DNA of 64,000 bases from Vandammella animalimorsus (GCF_002285265.1 NZ_NSJB01000001.1:806001-870000); one strand, 5' to 3'. Counted from the stretch's first letter, positions 46,822 through 57,441 are shown. Notes: generated from the sequence alone by a model not told the origin. Translations and numbers: made by a program.

Positions 46822-47462
46822 TCCGCGTCTGCGTAGTATGCGAAGGCCAGACGGAAGTGCAGTTTGTGAAAAACTGTCTGGCGCCGTACTTCCAGCAGCA
46901 CGCATTGCATGTATTTCCCACGCTGCTGCAGGCGCCGTCGGGCGCGCACCGGGGCGGGAGGGTGACGGTGGAGCGGCTGGTGCGCTTTATTTCGCATCAG
47001 CGCCATCAGTGCGATCGCATCACGACGCTGGTGGACTTTTACGGTTTTCAAGACCGCAACGGACGCAGCCGGCAAGAGCTGGAACAAGCCATCCTGGATG
47101 GCGTGCGCACCAAAGGCGGCGACCCTCGCTTTGTGCTGCCCTACATCCAAATGCACGAATTTGAAGGCTTGCTGTTTGCAAATGTGCAGGCGTTTGAGTG
47201 GGTGGCCGATGGCTGGAGCGAGCCAGTGCACGCCCAACTGGCCCAAGTACGAGAGGCCTTTGCAACGCCGGAGGACATCAACGGCGGCGAGGACACTGCC
47301 CCCTCCAAGCGGATCCTCTCCATCTTCGGCCCGGGCATTTATTCCAAAACCGAGCACGGCCCATTGATTGCCGAATCCATCGGGATCGACGTCATGCGGG
47401 CGCAGTGCCCCAACTTCCACGCCTGGCTGGATCGGATTGCCGCATGGAGCCAGTCTGTGTAA
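46818..47462 (+). CDS. DUF4276 (Toprim-like) partner of the ATPase
   Basis: 214 aa. The start [17 protein letters not shown] is the DUF4276 signature; an acidic residue follows the first strand, as in Toprim metal sites, and TLVDFYGF and MHEFEGLLF supply further acidic positions. Such proteins are predicted nucleases or effectors paired with ABC-like ATPases. It overlaps the ATPase gene by four bases, and trpA begins 28 bases later. The arrangement resembles PARIS and AbiL, but the effector family differs from that of PARIS (DUF4435). Function inferred, not shown. Confidence 0.85.
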   Translation: MIRVCVVCEGQTEVQFVKNCLAPYFQQHALHVFPTLLQAPSGAHRGGRVTVERLVRFISHQRHQCDRITTLVDFYGFQDRNGRSRQELEQAILDGVRTKGGDPRFVLPYIQMHEFEGLLFANVQAFEWVADGWSEPVHAQLAQVREAFATPEDINGGEDTAPSKRILSIFGPGIYSKTEHGPLIAESIGIDVMRAQCPNFHAWLDRIAAWSQSV

Positions 47463-47490
47463 GCCCCCGAAATTTTTGCCTTTTCTTCCC

Positions 47491-48321
47491 ATGAGCCGCA
47501 TCCAAACCACCTTCACCACCCTCAAGCAACAGGGCCGCAAAGCCCTCATTCCCTACGTCACCGCGGGCTTTCCCTATGCCGACATCACCCCCGCCCTCAT
47601 GCACGGCATGGTCGCCGCCGGGGCGGATGTGATCGAGCTGGGCGTACCCTTTTCCGATCCCAATGCCGACGGCCCCGTCATCCAGCAAGCGGGCGAGCGC
47701 GCGCTGGCGCTGGGCGTGGGGTTGGCCAAGGTGCTGGGCATGGTGCAGACCTTTCGCGCGCAGGACCAGCAAACCCCCGTTGTGCTGATGGGCTACGCCA
47801 ACCCGGTGGAGCGCTACGACCAGAAGCACGGCGCGGGCAGCTTCATCCGCGATGCGGCGGCCGCGGGCGTGGACGGGCTGCTCATCGTCGATTACCCGCC
47901 CGAGGAATGCGCAGACTTCGCCGCCGCGCTGAAAAACGCCGGGCTGGATTTGATCTTCCTGCTCGCCCCCACCAGCACCGAGGCGCGCATGCAGCAGGTG
48001 GCCCAAATGGCCAGCGGCTACGTCTATTACGTCTCGCTCAAGGGCGTGACCGGCGCGGCCAGCCTGAACACCGCCGAAGTGCAGGCCGCGCTGCCGCGCA
48101 TCCGCCAGCACGTGCATATCCCCGTGGGCGTGGGCTTTGGCATCCGCGACGCCGACACCGCCCGCGCCATCGGCGAGGTGGCCGACGCGGTGGTGATTGG
48201 CAGCCGCTTGATCCAGGTGATCGAGAACCAGCCGCCCGAAGGCGTGGTGGCCGCCGCCCAGGACTTTCTGCGCCCTATCCGCGCGGCGCTGGACGGGCCA
48301 GCGCCCACAGTCGCTTCTTGA
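47491..48321 (+). CDS. trpA: Tryptophan synthase alpha chain
   Basis: 276 aa TIM barrel that cleaves indole-glycerol phosphate. Catalytic Glu49 and Asp60 lie in [36 protein letters not shown] and [10 protein letters not shown] are present. Start at 47491, 28 bases after the DUF4276 stop, with no strong ribosome site in the T-rich gap. Its stop is four bases from the stop of the convergent TauE pseudogene. Confidence 0.96.
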   Translation: MSRIQTTFTTLKQQGRKALIPYVTAGFPYADITPALMHGMVAAGADVIELGVPFSDPNADGPVIQQAGERALALGVGLAKVLGMVQTFRAQDQQTPVVLMGYANPVERYDQKHGAGSFIRDAAAAGVDGLLIVDYPPEECADFAAALKNAGLDLIFLLAPTSTEARMQQVAQMASGYVYYVSLKGVTGAASLNTAEVQAALPRIRQHVHIPVGVGFGIRDADTARAIGEVADAVVIGSRLIQVIENQPPEGVVAAAQDFLRPIRAALDGPAPTVAS

Positions 48322-48325
48322 GCCC

Positions 48326-49062
48326 TCAAAAAAAGTAGCGCGCCAGCAAGGCCAGGCCCGAGGCCAACACAATGCCGTGCATGATGCGCAGGAACTGCTC
48401 GCGCGTCAGGCGCAGCGTGATGTGGCGGCCCAGCCAAAGCCCGCCCCACATGGCAGGCAGCAGCGCGGCGGCCAGCAGCAACTGGCGACTGTCGTGGTAA
48501 GCACCCTCCAGCAGGAAGAAAAGCAACGGCCCCAGGGCAGACAGACCAATCAGCATACTTTGCGTCACGCGCAAGCACTCCTTGTCCTCCACCCGGCCCG
48601 CCAAGTAAACGGCGTACACAAAACCACCACCGCCAAACAAGGCGCTGAACGCCCCGCCCAATAGGGCCTGGCGAACGTGGCGGGAAAGGACTTGTGCGCC
48701 TGCTGGTGCCGCAGCGCATGCAGCGCATAGGCCACGGCAAGAATGCCCACCATCAGCATCACCGTGGGTCCAGTCTGGAATCCCGCCACCACCCCCACAC
48801 CGTAACCGAGCAGCATCCAGGGCAGCAAGCGCTTGAGTTCGATCACGTCCACACGCTGACGGCCATCACACAGCAAATTGGTCGCGGCAGCGCCAAAGTC
48901 CAGTACAGCCAGCAATGGCCCCATGCGCAACAAAGGCATGAAAGGCTCCAGCACCGGTCTCGCTAACTGCACCACGCCAACGCCTGCAATGCCAAACACC
49001 ACGTAGGCCACAGCAGCCACTATCCAGATCAATACCCATTGGGCAGCTGAGAAGTCCATCAT
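48326..49062 (-). pseudogene. TauE/SafE-type membrane exporter, frameshifted
   Basis: The first part (49062 to ~48685) begins MDFSAAQWVLIWIVAAVAY and has helices typical of the TauE/SafE anion-exporter family. The second part, in another frame, carries GGAFSALFGGGGFVYAVYLA, the family motif of the second half, and runs to 48326. Adding one base near 48680-48695 (around ctttcccgcc on the minus strand) would give one 245-aa protein of normal length. Either a recent disabling mutation or a sequencing error. Confidence 0.8.
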
Positions 49063-49083
49063 CGCTTGCCTTTCATTGGTATG

Positions 49084-49119
49084 GAGAGACAGCGCTGCCC
49101 ATTAGGGGCAGCGTCTCTC
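49084..49119. terminator. Strong hairpin downstream of yicC
   Basis: Long near-perfect stem gagagac(ag)cgctgccc / ggggcagcgtctctc around ATTA. There is no U-tract, so termination is uncertain. It lies between yicC and the TauE pseudogene on the minus strand. Confidence 0.4.
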
Positions 49120-49202
49120 TGGGTTGTGCCCGTGATGGGCTGCCAGGCAGCTGGGTGGGCGGCCCTCTATCCTCTACCGCCAGGCCGCATGGCCAGCGCC
49201 AT

Positions 49203-50129
49203 TCACTCGATGTTCTGCACCTGCTCGCGCATTTGCTCGATCAGCACCTTCATCTCCATGCTGATGCGACTGAGTTCTAGCACGGGCGATTTGCTGCCCA
49301 GCGTGTTGGCCTCGCGGTGCAGCTCTTGCATCAAAAAGTCCAGGCGCTTGCCGATCACGCCGCCCTTGTCCAGCAGCGTCAGCACTTCCTGCAGGTGGGC
49401 CTCCAGGCGGGTGAGCTCTTCGGCCACGTCCACACGCATGGCAAAGGCCGTGGCCTCTGCCATGGCCCTTTGCTCCAGCTCCTTGCGGTCCAGCGCTGGC
49501 GGGGCGTCGGCTGCGCCGTCCAGGGCGGGGGCAAGTGCTTCGTGCCAGCGGTCGAGGAATTTTTGCTGCTGCTGCGCCACGACCTGCGGCACCAGCGGCT
49601 CGGCCTGGCGCACCCAGTGCTGCAATTGGCGCGTGCGCTCGGCCAGACCCTGCGCCAGCCGCGCGCCCTCGGCCTGCCGGGCCTGGCGCAAGCCGGCAAT
49701 GGCCTCGAGCACGAGCCGCTCGCAGGCCTCGTCCCAGATCAGCTCTTGCTCATCGCGCTCGTCCTGCGGTTGCGTCTGCAGCTGCAGGATTTCGGCCACC
49801 GACAGGCTGCGCGCATCCGGAAACCAGCTCTGGATCTGCGCCTGACTGTGCGCCAGGCGCTGCAGCGCCTCGACCTGCAAAGCGCCGTGCCGCACGGCTT
49901 CGCTGCGGCGCAGCGTCATGCGCACCTCGACCTTGCCGCGCGCCAGGTTTTCAGTCAGCAATTGGCGGATGCGCGCCTCGTGCGCCTTGAGGGCCTCGGG
50001 CACTTTCAGCGCCAGATCCAGAAAGCGGCTGTTGACCGAGCGCAACTCCATCCCCAGGCCCATGCCCTGGCCTTGCTGCTGCACCTGGCGCTGTACCGAG
50101 GCGTAGCCGGTCATGCTGTAGACTGCCAT
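49203..50129 (-). CDS. yicC: YicC-family endoribonuclease
   Basis: 308 aa. The start MAVYSMTGYASVQ is the conserved beginning; LRSVNSRFLDLALKVPE, the central helical region and the C-terminal KRLDFLMQELHREANTLGSKS with QMREQVQNIE are diagnostic. YicC is a conserved endoribonuclease family; physiological targets vary. It lies divergent from the protein-kinase gene. Confidence 0.93.
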   Translation of the reverse strand: MAVYSMTGYASVQRQVQQQGQGMGLGMELRSVNSRFLDLALKVPEALKAHEARIRQLLTENLARGKVEVRMTLRRSEAVRHGALQVEALQRLAHSQAQIQSWFPDARSLSVAEILQLQTQPQDERDEQELIWDEACERLVLEAIAGLRQARQAEGARLAQGLAERTRQLQHWVRQAEPLVPQVVAQQQQKFLDRWHEALAPALDGAADAPPALDRKELEQRAMAEATAFAMRVDVAEELTRLEAHLQEVLTLLDKGGVIGKRLDFLMQELHREANTLGSKSPVLELSRISMEMKVLIEQMREQVQNIE

Positions 50130-50446
50130 ACGTTGTTGCAATGGTTGGTTTTCGTTACAGACGCACGCCCGTGCGTGGCCTTTGCCACACGGGGCCGCGC
50201 GCGCAAAGCAGCTATTATCCCCGCTGCCGCAGGCGGAGATGCCGGCCTGCCATGGCCTTTGCCACGACAGGTTACAACTGCAAACCCAAGCGGCAAGGCT
50301 CACCGGCCAAGCTGCGCGGCGCAGTGCGTGGCGCCAATCGGTTGCCTCTGGCGCTCGCGCCCGCGCGCCCTCTCCCTCTCTCTGGCAGATCGCCCATCCA
50401 TCGCCCCATGCAGCAGCGCCTGCAGCATCAACCCCAGCAGACCGCC
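50130..50446. other. 317-base divergent intergenic region, yicC / kinase
   Basis: No convincing gene or named regulatory site. Presumably holds the promoters of yicC (left) and of the kinase-phosphatase-rph set (right). An in-frame ATG at 50408 would extend the kinase by 13 residues. Confidence 0.4.
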
Positions 50447-51448
50447 ATGGCCACCCCAGCAGCCCCCAGCACCAACGCCCCCAAGGCCAAGCCCGCCCCG
50501 CTGCCGCCCAACACCAAGGTGGGCGGCTACCAGTTGCTGCACCGCATTTCCTCGGGCGGCTTTGGCGTGGTGTACTTTGCCATCGACCCCGAAGGCCACC
50601 CGGTGGCCATCAAGGAATACCTGCCCTCGTCGCTGGTCACGCGCGAGCCGGGCCAGCTGATCCCGCAGGTCGCGCCCGAGAAGATGTCGCTGTACCGCCT
50701 GGGGCTCAAGAGCTTTTTCGAGGAGGGGCGCTCGCTGGCGCAGATCTCGCACGATTCGGTGGTCAGCGTGCTCAATTTCTTTCGCGAGAACGAGACCGTC
50801 TACATGGTCATGAACCACCTGGAGGGCTCGACCCTGCAGGAGTTCATCGTCACCGCGCGCAACCCCGACAGCCGCAAGGTGTTCAGGGAATCGACCATCC
50901 GCTCACTGTTTGACGAAATCCTGCGCGGCCTGCGCATCGTGCACCAGCACAAGATGCTGCACCTGGACATCAAACCGGCCAACATCTTCATCACCGACGA
51001 CGACAAGGCCGTGATGATCGACTTCGGCGCCGCGCGCGAGGTGCTCTCCAAGGAAGGCAATTTCGTGCGCCCGATGTACACGCCGGGCTTTGCCGCGCCG
51101 GAGATGTACAAGCGCGATGGCGCGCTGGGCCCCTGGACGGACATCTACGCCATTGGCGCCTGCATCTATGCCTGCATGCTGGGCGTGCCGCCCAACGATG
51201 TGCCACAGCGCAATGAGAAGGACCGCCTGAGCCTGTCGCTGAGCCGGGTCAAGCGCATTTATTCAGACAATTTGATCCAAGTCGTCGAGTGGTGCATGGC
51301 GCTCGACCCGCTGGCGCGCCCCCAGTCGGTGTTTGCGCTGCAAAAGGAATTGGCGCGCGAGACCGAGCTGCGCTACTCACAAATGAGTATGGGCGAGAAA
51401 ATGCGCATGCAGCTGAGCTCGCTGGTGGGCGGTAAGAAAGAAGAATAA
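50447..51448 (+). CDS. Hanks-type serine/threonine protein kinase
   Basis: 333 aa. Gly-loop ISSGGFGVVYFA (34-45), catalytic Lys56 in VAIKEYLP, catalytic loop LHLDIKPANI (Asp174; usual HRD is HLD here), DFG at 192-194, and TPGFAAPEM. No membrane segment or extracellular sensor; it looks cytoplasmic. A PP2C phosphatase follows, and the two probably act on the same targets. Start could also be at 50408. Confidence 0.9.
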   Translation: MATPAAPSTNAPKAKPAPLPPNTKVGGYQLLHRISSGGFGVVYFAIDPEGHPVAIKEYLPSSLVTREPGQLIPQVAPEKMSLYRLGLKSFFEEGRSLAQISHDSVVSVLNFFRENETVYMVMNHLEGSTLQEFIVTARNPDSRKVFRESTIRSLFDEILRGLRIVHQHKMLHLDIKPANIFITDDDKAVMIDFGAAREVLSKEGNFVRPMYTPGFAAPEMYKRDGALGPWTDIYAIGACIYACMLGVPPNDVPQRNEKDRLSLSLSRVKRIYSDNLIQVVEWCMALDPLARPQSVFALQKELARETELRYSQMSMGEKMRMQLSSLVGGKKEE

Positions 51449-51615
51449 GCATCCAGAGCGACCGCAGGCTGCGCCGCCCCGACCAGCGGGGAAAACCGCA
51501 GCTTGGCCTTCGGATGCTCGCCCACACGCCCCAATACCAGCGACAATACGCCGTTTTGGCCATCGGGCATGCCAACGCACCAGCCCACCGCTGCTGCCGC
51601 TGTGCCACCATCGCA

Positions 51616-52488
51616 ATGAAATTCTCTGTATTCCAAACCAGCCACCAGGGCGGCCGCAAGAAGAACGAAGACCGGATGGGCTATTGCCACACGGGTGACG
51701 CCGCCTTGTTCGTGCTGGCCGATGGAATGGGGGGCCACCCCGAGGGCGAGACGGCCGCGCGGATTGCCATCCAGACCATGGCCGCGCTGTTCAAGAAACA
51801 GGCCCTGCCGACGATCGACGATGTGCCGCACTTTCTCGAATCGGGCCTGCTGATGGCGCACCGCCAGATCCTGCGCTACGCCATCGACAAGGGCATGCCC
51901 GATTCGCCGCGCACCACCTTGGTGGCGGCCGTGGTGCAAAACGGCGAGATCCAATGGATCCATTGCGGCGACTCGCGCCTGTACATCACCCGCAAAGGCG
52001 TGCTGCTGACCCGCACGCGCGATCACTCCTATTCGGAGTTGCGCGAGTCCGTACTCACCAAGATGGGGGAAATGAACCGCAACGTGCTGTTCACCTGCCT
52101 GGGCTCGCCAGCACGCCCGATCTACGACCTCAGCAGCCCGGAAAACCTCGACAAGGACGACCGCATCCTGCTGTGCTCGGACGGCCTTTGGGGCCCACTG
52201 GACGAAGACGCCATCGTCAACAAACTCAATGGCGGCGACATCACCCTCACCGGGCCAGAGCTGGTCGAGCTGGCCTTTCACACCGCCGGCAAGTCCAGCG
52301 ACAACATCACCATCATTGCCGTCGATTGGCAGGAAGAGCGCAAGCAAACGGCCAGCCGCGCGGTCGAGATCAACGACGATTTCTCGGACATGGAGGAGTT
52401 CACCACCACCATCTCCGGCGACCTGCTCGACGACGTGGACATCGAGAAAAGCCTCAGCGAAATCAACCGCGCCCTGCGCCGCAGTTGA
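51616..52488 (+). CDS. PP2C-family serine/threonine phosphatase
   Basis: 290 aa. Metal-binding motifs: NEDR (18-20), LADGMGGH (35-41), [19 protein letters not shown] and [11 protein letters not shown], in PPM order. It should reverse the upstream kinase. A ~45-residue acidic tail follows the domain. The 167 bases after the kinase stop hold no gene. Confidence 0.93.
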   Translation: MKFSVFQTSHQGGRKKNEDRMGYCHTGDAALFVLADGMGGHPEGETAARIAIQTMAALFKKQALPTIDDVPHFLESGLLMAHRQILRYAIDKGMPDSPRTTLVAAVVQNGEIQWIHCGDSRLYITRKGVLLTRTRDHSYSELRESVLTKMGEMNRNVLFTCLGSPARPIYDLSSPENLDKDDRILLCSDGLWGPLDEDAIVNKLNGGDITLTGPELVELAFHTAGKSSDNITIIAVDWQEERKQTASRAVEINDDFSDMEEFTTTISGDLLDDVDIEKSLSEINRALRRS

Positions 52489-52700
52489 AGCCGCCCGCCC
52501 ATCCCATACCTACCCACCCATACGCGCCACATTGCGGGCCACGCTTCGCGCCCTGCCCTCCCCCTTCAGCGGCCGCGCGATCTGCCAGCGGCATCGTGAC
52601 AAGCGCAGGGCATCGGCCGCCAGACAAACACCGCAACACATCTTCAAAAGCCCATCGCCCCCTTGAATGGATTTTCGGGGGCTGCATCCGCACCCACACC

Positions 52701-53450
52701 ATGACATCCTCCACGCTTTTCCTGCGCGCCGACGGCCGCGCCTGCGACGCGCTGCGCCCCGTGCACATCCAGCGCCACTACACCATGCACGCCGAAGGCT
52801 CGGTGCTGATCAGCTTTGGCCATACGCAGGTGCTGTGCACGGCCTCGGTCGAAGAGCGGGTGCCGCCGCACAAAAAAGGCTCTGGTGAGGGCTGGGTGAC
52901 GGCCGAGTACGGCATGCTGCCGCGTGCCACCCACACGCGCGGCGCGCGCGAGGCGGCCAAAGGCAAGCAAACCGGGCGCACACAGGAAATCCAGCGCCTG
53001 ATCGGCCGCGCGCTGCGCTCGGTGTTCGATCTGCAACTGCTTGGCGAGCGCACCCTGCAGCTGGACTGTGACGTGCTGCAGGCCGACGGCGGCACGCGCA
53101 CGGCCGCCATCACCGGCGCCTACGTGGCCGCCTGCGACGCCGTGCAATGGCTGCTGCAGCGGGGCCTGATCCAGCGATCGCCCATCCGCCAGGCGCTGGC
53201 CGCCGTCTCGGTGGGCATCGTGCAAGAGCAGGCCCTGCTCGATCTGGCCTACGCCGAGGATTCAGCCTGCGACACGGACATGAACATCGTCATGACCGAA
53301 AGCGGCCATTTCGTCGAACTGCAAGGCACGGCCGAGGGCCAGACCTTCAGCCAGGCTCAGCTGCAACAGATGCTGCAGCTGGGCGAGCAAGGCATCCGCA
53401 GCTTGATCGCGCTGCAAAAACAAGCCTTGCAGGCCACGCGCAATGCCTGA
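52701..53450 (+). CDS. rph: Ribonuclease PH
   Basis: 249 aa phosphorolytic 3'-5' exoribonuclease that trims tRNA precursors. Seen: [78 protein letters not shown] and NIVMTESG. Standard length. Followed by rdgB 39 bases later. Confidence 0.97.
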   Translation: MTSSTLFLRADGRACDALRPVHIQRHYTMHAEGSVLISFGHTQVLCTASVEERVPPHKKGSGEGWVTAEYGMLPRATHTRGAREAAKGKQTGRTQEIQRLIGRALRSVFDLQLLGERTLQLDCDVLQADGGTRTAAITGAYVAACDAVQWLLQRGLIQRSPIRQALAAVSVGIVQEQALLDLAYAEDSACDTDMNIVMTESGHFVELQGTAEGQTFSQAQLQQMLQLGEQGIRSLIALQKQALQATRNA

Positions 53451-53489
53451 TGCACGCACCCGTTTCGCCCCTTGAGCACACCGCGCCCC

Positions 53490-54092
53490 ATGAAAACCAT
53501 CGTCCTGGCCTCCAACAACCAAGGCAAGCTGCAAGAGCTGCAATCCCTGTTTGCGCCGCTGGGGGTGCAGATCGTCGCCCAAGGCAAGCTGTTCAGTGGC
53601 GAGGCCGAGGAGCCTTTCCAGACCTTCGTCGAAAACGCCCTGGCCAAGGCGCGCTTTGCCGCAGAGCACTCCGGCCTGCCGGCCATCGCCGACGATGCCG
53701 GCCTGTGCGTCAAGGCCTTCGGCGGCCTGCCCGGCGTGCAAACGGCCCACTACTGCCAGCAGTTCGGCTACCCCAAAAGCGATGCCAACAATGTGCGCGC
53801 CCTGCTCGAACAAATGGCTGGCCTGGCCGATCGCAGCGCCTACATGGTCAGCACGCTGGTGGGCGTGCGCCAGCCGCACGACCCTGAACCCCTGATCGCC
53901 GTGGGCAAGGTGGCCGTGCACATTGCCCCCGAGCCACGCGGCGACAAGGGTTTTGGCTTCGACCCGGTGCTGCTGCTGCCCGAGCTGGGCCAGACTTTCG
54001 CCCAATTGCCCGAGGCCACCAAAAACCAATACAGCCACCGCGGCCGCGCCGCCCGCACCATGTGCGAACTGGTGCGCCAATACTGGCTGTAA
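53490..54092 (+). CDS. rdgB: dITP/XTP pyrophosphatase
   Basis: 200 aa Ham1 family enzyme that removes deaminated purine nucleotides. The start MKTIVLASNNQGKLQEL is typical; FVENALAKARFAAEHSGLPAIADDAGLCV, GFGFDPVLLLPE and SHRGRAAR follow. Next to rph, as in many betaproteobacteria. Confidence 0.96.
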   Translation: MKTIVLASNNQGKLQELQSLFAPLGVQIVAQGKLFSGEAEEPFQTFVENALAKARFAAEHSGLPAIADDAGLCVKAFGGLPGVQTAHYCQQFGYPKSDANNVRALLEQMAGLADRSAYMVSTLVGVRQPHDPEPLIAVGKVAVHIAPEPRGDKGFGFDPVLLLPELGQTFAQLPEATKNQYSHRGRAARTMCELVRQYWL

Positions 54093-54184
54093 CCACTGGC
54101 TGTGATGCCAGGCGCCACCCCCACACGCCACGGCCCTGCCCCGTACCGGGCTGGGCCTTTTCCCGACTGAAAAAGCGCCAGCCC

Positions 54185-55171
54185 ATGCCGATTGCGCGTC
54201 TGCTCCGCCTCCTGTTCGATCCCTTCACGCTGATTCTCATCGCCGTCGTGCTGCTGGCCACTTTCCTGCCCGCGCGGGGGCAGGCAGAGCATGCCTTTCA
54301 ATGGCTGACGCACGCGGCCATCGCGCTGCTGTTCTTCATGCATGGCGCAAAGCTCTCGCGCCAGGAGGTCGTGGCTGGCATCACCCATTGGCGCCTGCAC
54401 CTGCTGGTGTTTGCCTGCACCTTTGTGCTGTTTCCGCTGCTGGGGCTGGTGCTCAAACCCCTGGTGGCCCCTTGGGTCGGGGCCGAGCTGTACCTGGGCA
54501 TCCTCTACCTGTGCGCCCTGTCGGCCACGGTGCAATCGGCCATCGCCTTCACTTCGCTGGCCAGGGGCAACATCCCGGCGGCCATCTGCAGCGCCGCGGC
54601 CTCCAGCCTGATCGGCATCTTCATCACACCGCTGCTGGTGCTGTGGCTGATTGGCGCTGGCAGCGACGGCGCGCCCAGCACGCTCGATGCCATCGCCAAA
54701 ATCACCCAGCAGCTGCTCATCCCCTTCATCGCCGGCCAATGGGCCCGCCGCTGGATCGGCGCCTGGGTGGCACGCAACCGGCATTGGCTCAAGAGTGTCG
54801 ATCAAACATCGATTCTGCTGGTGGTCTACACAGCGTTCAGCCAGGCCGTCAATCAGGGGCTGTGGGCCCAGGTGCCGGCCGTGAATCTGCTGGCCTTGCT
54901 GGTGTTTTGCTGCGCCTTGCTGGCCTTGGTGCTGACGCTGGTCTGGATACTGGGCAAGGCACTGGGCTTCAATCTGGAAGACCGGATCACCATTTTGTTC
55001 GCAGCCTCGAAAAAAAGCCTGGCCACGGGCGTGCCCATGGCGCAGGTGCTGTTTGCCAGCCAGGCCATTGGCAGCATGCTGCTGCCCATCATGGTGTTCC
55101 ACCAGATCCAATTGATGGTCTGCGCCGTGCTGGCGCAGCACTTTGCACAGCGCCCGGGTCAGCGACCCTGA
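54185..55171 (+). CDS. Bile-acid:sodium-symporter-like transporter (YfeH/BASS type)
   Basis: 328 aa inner-membrane protein with nine to ten hydrophobic helices. LYLCALSATVQSAIAFTSLARGNIPAAICSAAASSLIGIFITPLLV and FAASKKSLATGVPMAQVLF match the conserved helices of the family. Natural substrate unknown; the name refers to eukaryotic relatives. 92 bases after rdgB. Confidence 0.9.
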   Translation: MPIARLLRLLFDPFTLILIAVVLLATFLPARGQAEHAFQWLTHAAIALLFFMHGAKLSRQEVVAGITHWRLHLLVFACTFVLFPLLGLVLKPLVAPWVGAELYLGILYLCALSATVQSAIAFTSLARGNIPAAICSAAASSLIGIFITPLLVLWLIGAGSDGAPSTLDAIAKITQQLLIPFIAGQWARRWIGAWVARNRHWLKSVDQTSILLVVYTAFSQAVNQGLWAQVPAVNLLALLVFCCALLALVLTLVWILGKALGFNLEDRITILFAASKKSLATGVPMAQVLFASQAIGSMLLPIMVFHQIQLMVCAVLAQHFAQRPGQRP

Positions 55172-55367
55172 ATCGGCCACAGCCGATTACCCGACAAAAA
55201 TTCTAGGGCTTGTGCTACACTTAGGAATATCCCGTATGTGGCGCCCAAGCATCGAAAAGCCCGGTGCAGCCTGGGGCCATTCATACACCCACTGCGTGAG
55301 GCCCACGCCATCCATTCACCTTCTGCCTGCCTCTGTCAGCCCTTGCGGCCCGCAAGCAGACCAACGG

Positions 55368-55374
55368 AAAGGAG
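55368..55374 (+). promoter_or_regulatory. Ribosome-binding site of iscR
   Basis: AAAGGAG seven bases before the iscR ATG at 55382. It fixes this start against upstream in-frame codons. Confidence 0.75.
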
Positions 55375-55381
55375 CCGCACC

Positions 55382-55918
55382 ATGCGTTTGACCACCAAAG
55401 GCCGTTTTGCCGTCACCGCCATGATCGACCTGGCACTGCGTGAAGGCAGTGGCCCAGTGACCTTGGCGGCCATCAGCCAGCGCCAGCAGATTTCGCTGTC
55501 CTATCTGGAGCAGCTCTTTGGCAAGCTGCGTCGCCATCAACTGGTGGAATCCACGCGCGGCCCCGGCGGCGGCTACACACTGGCGCGCAAGGCCGAGGAA
55601 ATCACCGTGGCCGACATCATCGTCTCCGTCGACGAGCCCATCGATGCCACCCAGTGCGGCGGCAAGGGCAACTGCCTGGGCGAAGGCCATCGCTGCATGA
55701 CGCACGACCTCTGGACGGCGCTGAACCAGCGCATGGTGGATTTTCTCGACTCCGTCACCCTGAAAAAACTGGTGGACGACCAAATCGCCAAAGGCGTGCA
55801 GGTCGAGGAGCGCAGCCCCACGCGACGCACGATCTCCTCTGCCCCGGTGGTCAAGCCCATCCGCGTCAACGCCCCCAACTCCGTCTTCGCGCTGGGCAAT
55901 GCGCTGGCCAAGTCCTGA
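55382..55918 (+). CDS. iscR: Iron-sulfur cluster regulator IscR
   Basis: 178 aa Rrf2-family repressor. The winged helix is MRLTTKGRFAVTAMIDLAL through ISLSYLEQLFGKLRRHQLV; cluster ligands Cys92, Cys98, Cys105 and probably His108 lie in QCGGKGNCLGEGHRCMTH. It normally represses its own isc operon when holding [2Fe-2S]. The 210-base leader has an AT-rich stretch at 55197-55230 that likely holds the promoter; a consensus IscR box was not identified. Confidence 0.96.
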   Translation: MRLTTKGRFAVTAMIDLALREGSGPVTLAAISQRQQISLSYLEQLFGKLRRHQLVESTRGPGGGYTLARKAEEITVADIIVSVDEPIDATQCGGKGNCLGEGHRCMTHDLWTALNQRMVDFLDSVTLKKLVDDQIAKGVQVEERSPTRRTISSAPVVKPIRVNAPNSVFALGNALAKS

Positions 55919-56125
55919 CCGGCATTTCCCTTGCCAGTTGCCAGCCTCAGTTGCCAGCCACGCCGCCGCAATGGGGCAGCAATGGCTTGGTGGGTCTGCA
56001 GGCACAGGCCAAGCGCCAAGCCATTGCCCAAGGGCAAGGCCCCAATCCCTGTAACCGCATCCTTGCATGCACGAGCATGCGCGCAACACACGCGCAGCCC
56101 TGACGATCGATAAGCAAAACCCACT

Positions 56126-57340
56126 ATGACACCCCATCTGCCCATCTACCTCGATTACGGTGCCACCACACCGGTCGACCCGCGCGTCGTGCAGGCCATG
56201 ATCCCCTGGCTTTCCGAGCACTTTGGCAATGCCGCCTCGCGCAGCCACGCCTGGGGCTGGGAGGCCGAAGAAGCCATCGAGAAAGCGCGCAAGCAAGTGG
56301 CCGACCTGATCGGCGCCGACCCCCGCGAAATCGTCTGGACCAGCGGCGCCACCGAATCGGACAACCTCGCCATCAAGGGAGCCGCGCACTTCTACAAGGG
56401 CAAGGGCAAGCACCTGATCACGGTCAAGACCGAGCACAAGGCCGTGCTGGACACCATGCGCGAAATGGAGCGCCAGGGCTTCGAGGTCACCTACCTCGAC
56501 GTCCAGGAAAACGGCCTGCTGGATCTGCAGGCCCTGGAGGCGGCTTTCCGGCCCGATACCACCTTGCTCAGCGTCATGGCCGTCAACAATGAGATCGGCG
56601 TCATCCAAGACCTGAACGCCATTGGCGCCATGTGCCGCCAGCGCGGCGTGATCTTCCACGTCGATGCCGCGCAGGCCACCGGCAAGATTGCGCTGGACAT
56701 GAAGACCATGCCCATCGACCTGATGAGCCTGGCCTCGCACAAATCCTACGGCCCCAAGGGCATTGGCGCCCTGTACGTGCGGCGCAAGCCGCGTGTGCGG
56801 CTGGAGGCCCAAATCCACGGCGGTGGCCATGAGCGCGGCATGCGCTCGGGCACCCTGGCCACGCACCAGATCGTCGGCATGGGCGAGGCCTACCGCATCG
56901 CCCAGGAAGAAATGGCGCAGGACTACGCCCACGCCCAGCGCCTGCAAAAGCGCCTGATCGACGGCCTGAGCGACATCGAGCAAGTCTTCATCAATGGCGA
57001 CCTGCAACAGCGCGTGCCGCACAACCTCAACATCAGCTTCAACTTCGTTGAAGGCGAATCGCTGATCATGGGCATCAAGGGCATTGCCGTGTCCTCGGGC
57101 TCGGCCTGCACCTCTGCCAGCCTGGAGCCCAGCTACGTGCTGCGCGCCCTGGGCCGCAGCGATGAGCTGGCGCACAGCAGCCTGCGCATGACCTTCGGGC
57201 GCTTCACCACCGAGCAAGAAGTGGACCACGCCATTGCCACCATCCGCGAAAACGTTGCGCGCCTGCGCGAGCTCAGCCCCCTGTGGGAGATGTACCAGGA
57301 AGGGGTCGATCTGAGCACCATCCAATGGGCCGCGCATTGA
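56126..57340 (+). CDS. iscS: Cysteine desulfurase IscS
   Basis: 404 aa PLP enzyme supplying sulfur for clusters and tRNA thiolation. The PLP lysine in SHKSYGPKG is Lys206 and the mobile-loop cysteine in [12 protein letters not shown] is Cys328, the same positions as in E. coli IscS. Start [21 protein letters not shown]. iscU follows after 101 bases. Confidence 0.98.
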   Translation: MTPHLPIYLDYGATTPVDPRVVQAMIPWLSEHFGNAASRSHAWGWEAEEAIEKARKQVADLIGADPREIVWTSGATESDNLAIKGAAHFYKGKGKHLITVKTEHKAVLDTMREMERQGFEVTYLDVQENGLLDLQALEAAFRPDTTLLSVMAVNNEIGVIQDLNAIGAMCRQRGVIFHVDAAQATGKIALDMKTMPIDLMSLASHKSYGPKGIGALYVRRKPRVRLEAQIHGGGHERGMRSGTLATHQIVGMGEAYRIAQEEMAQDYAHAQRLQKRLIDGLSDIEQVFINGDLQQRVPHNLNISFNFVEGESLIMGIKGIAVSSGSACTSASLEPSYVLRALGRSDELAHSSLRMTFGRFTTEQEVDHAIATIRENVARLRELSPLWEMYQEGVDLSTIQWAAH

Positions 57341-57441
57341 ACCGGGCCCTCGGGCCCGCGCCAGGCATCGGCGCAATGCACGCCGCGCGCTGCGGCGGCA
57401 CCCATCCCATTCCCCCAAGATGAAACACACTGGAGCCTGCC

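Noticed and set aside
45676-47462. PARIS (AriA-AriB)
   Set aside because: The second gene reads as DUF4276, not the DUF4435 effector of PARIS. Only the general ATPase-Toprim plan is shared.
55172-55381. Canonical IscR-binding box before iscR
   Set aside because: The AT-rich stretch has short inverted arms (attcta/taggaat) but does not match the known type 1 consensus well enough.
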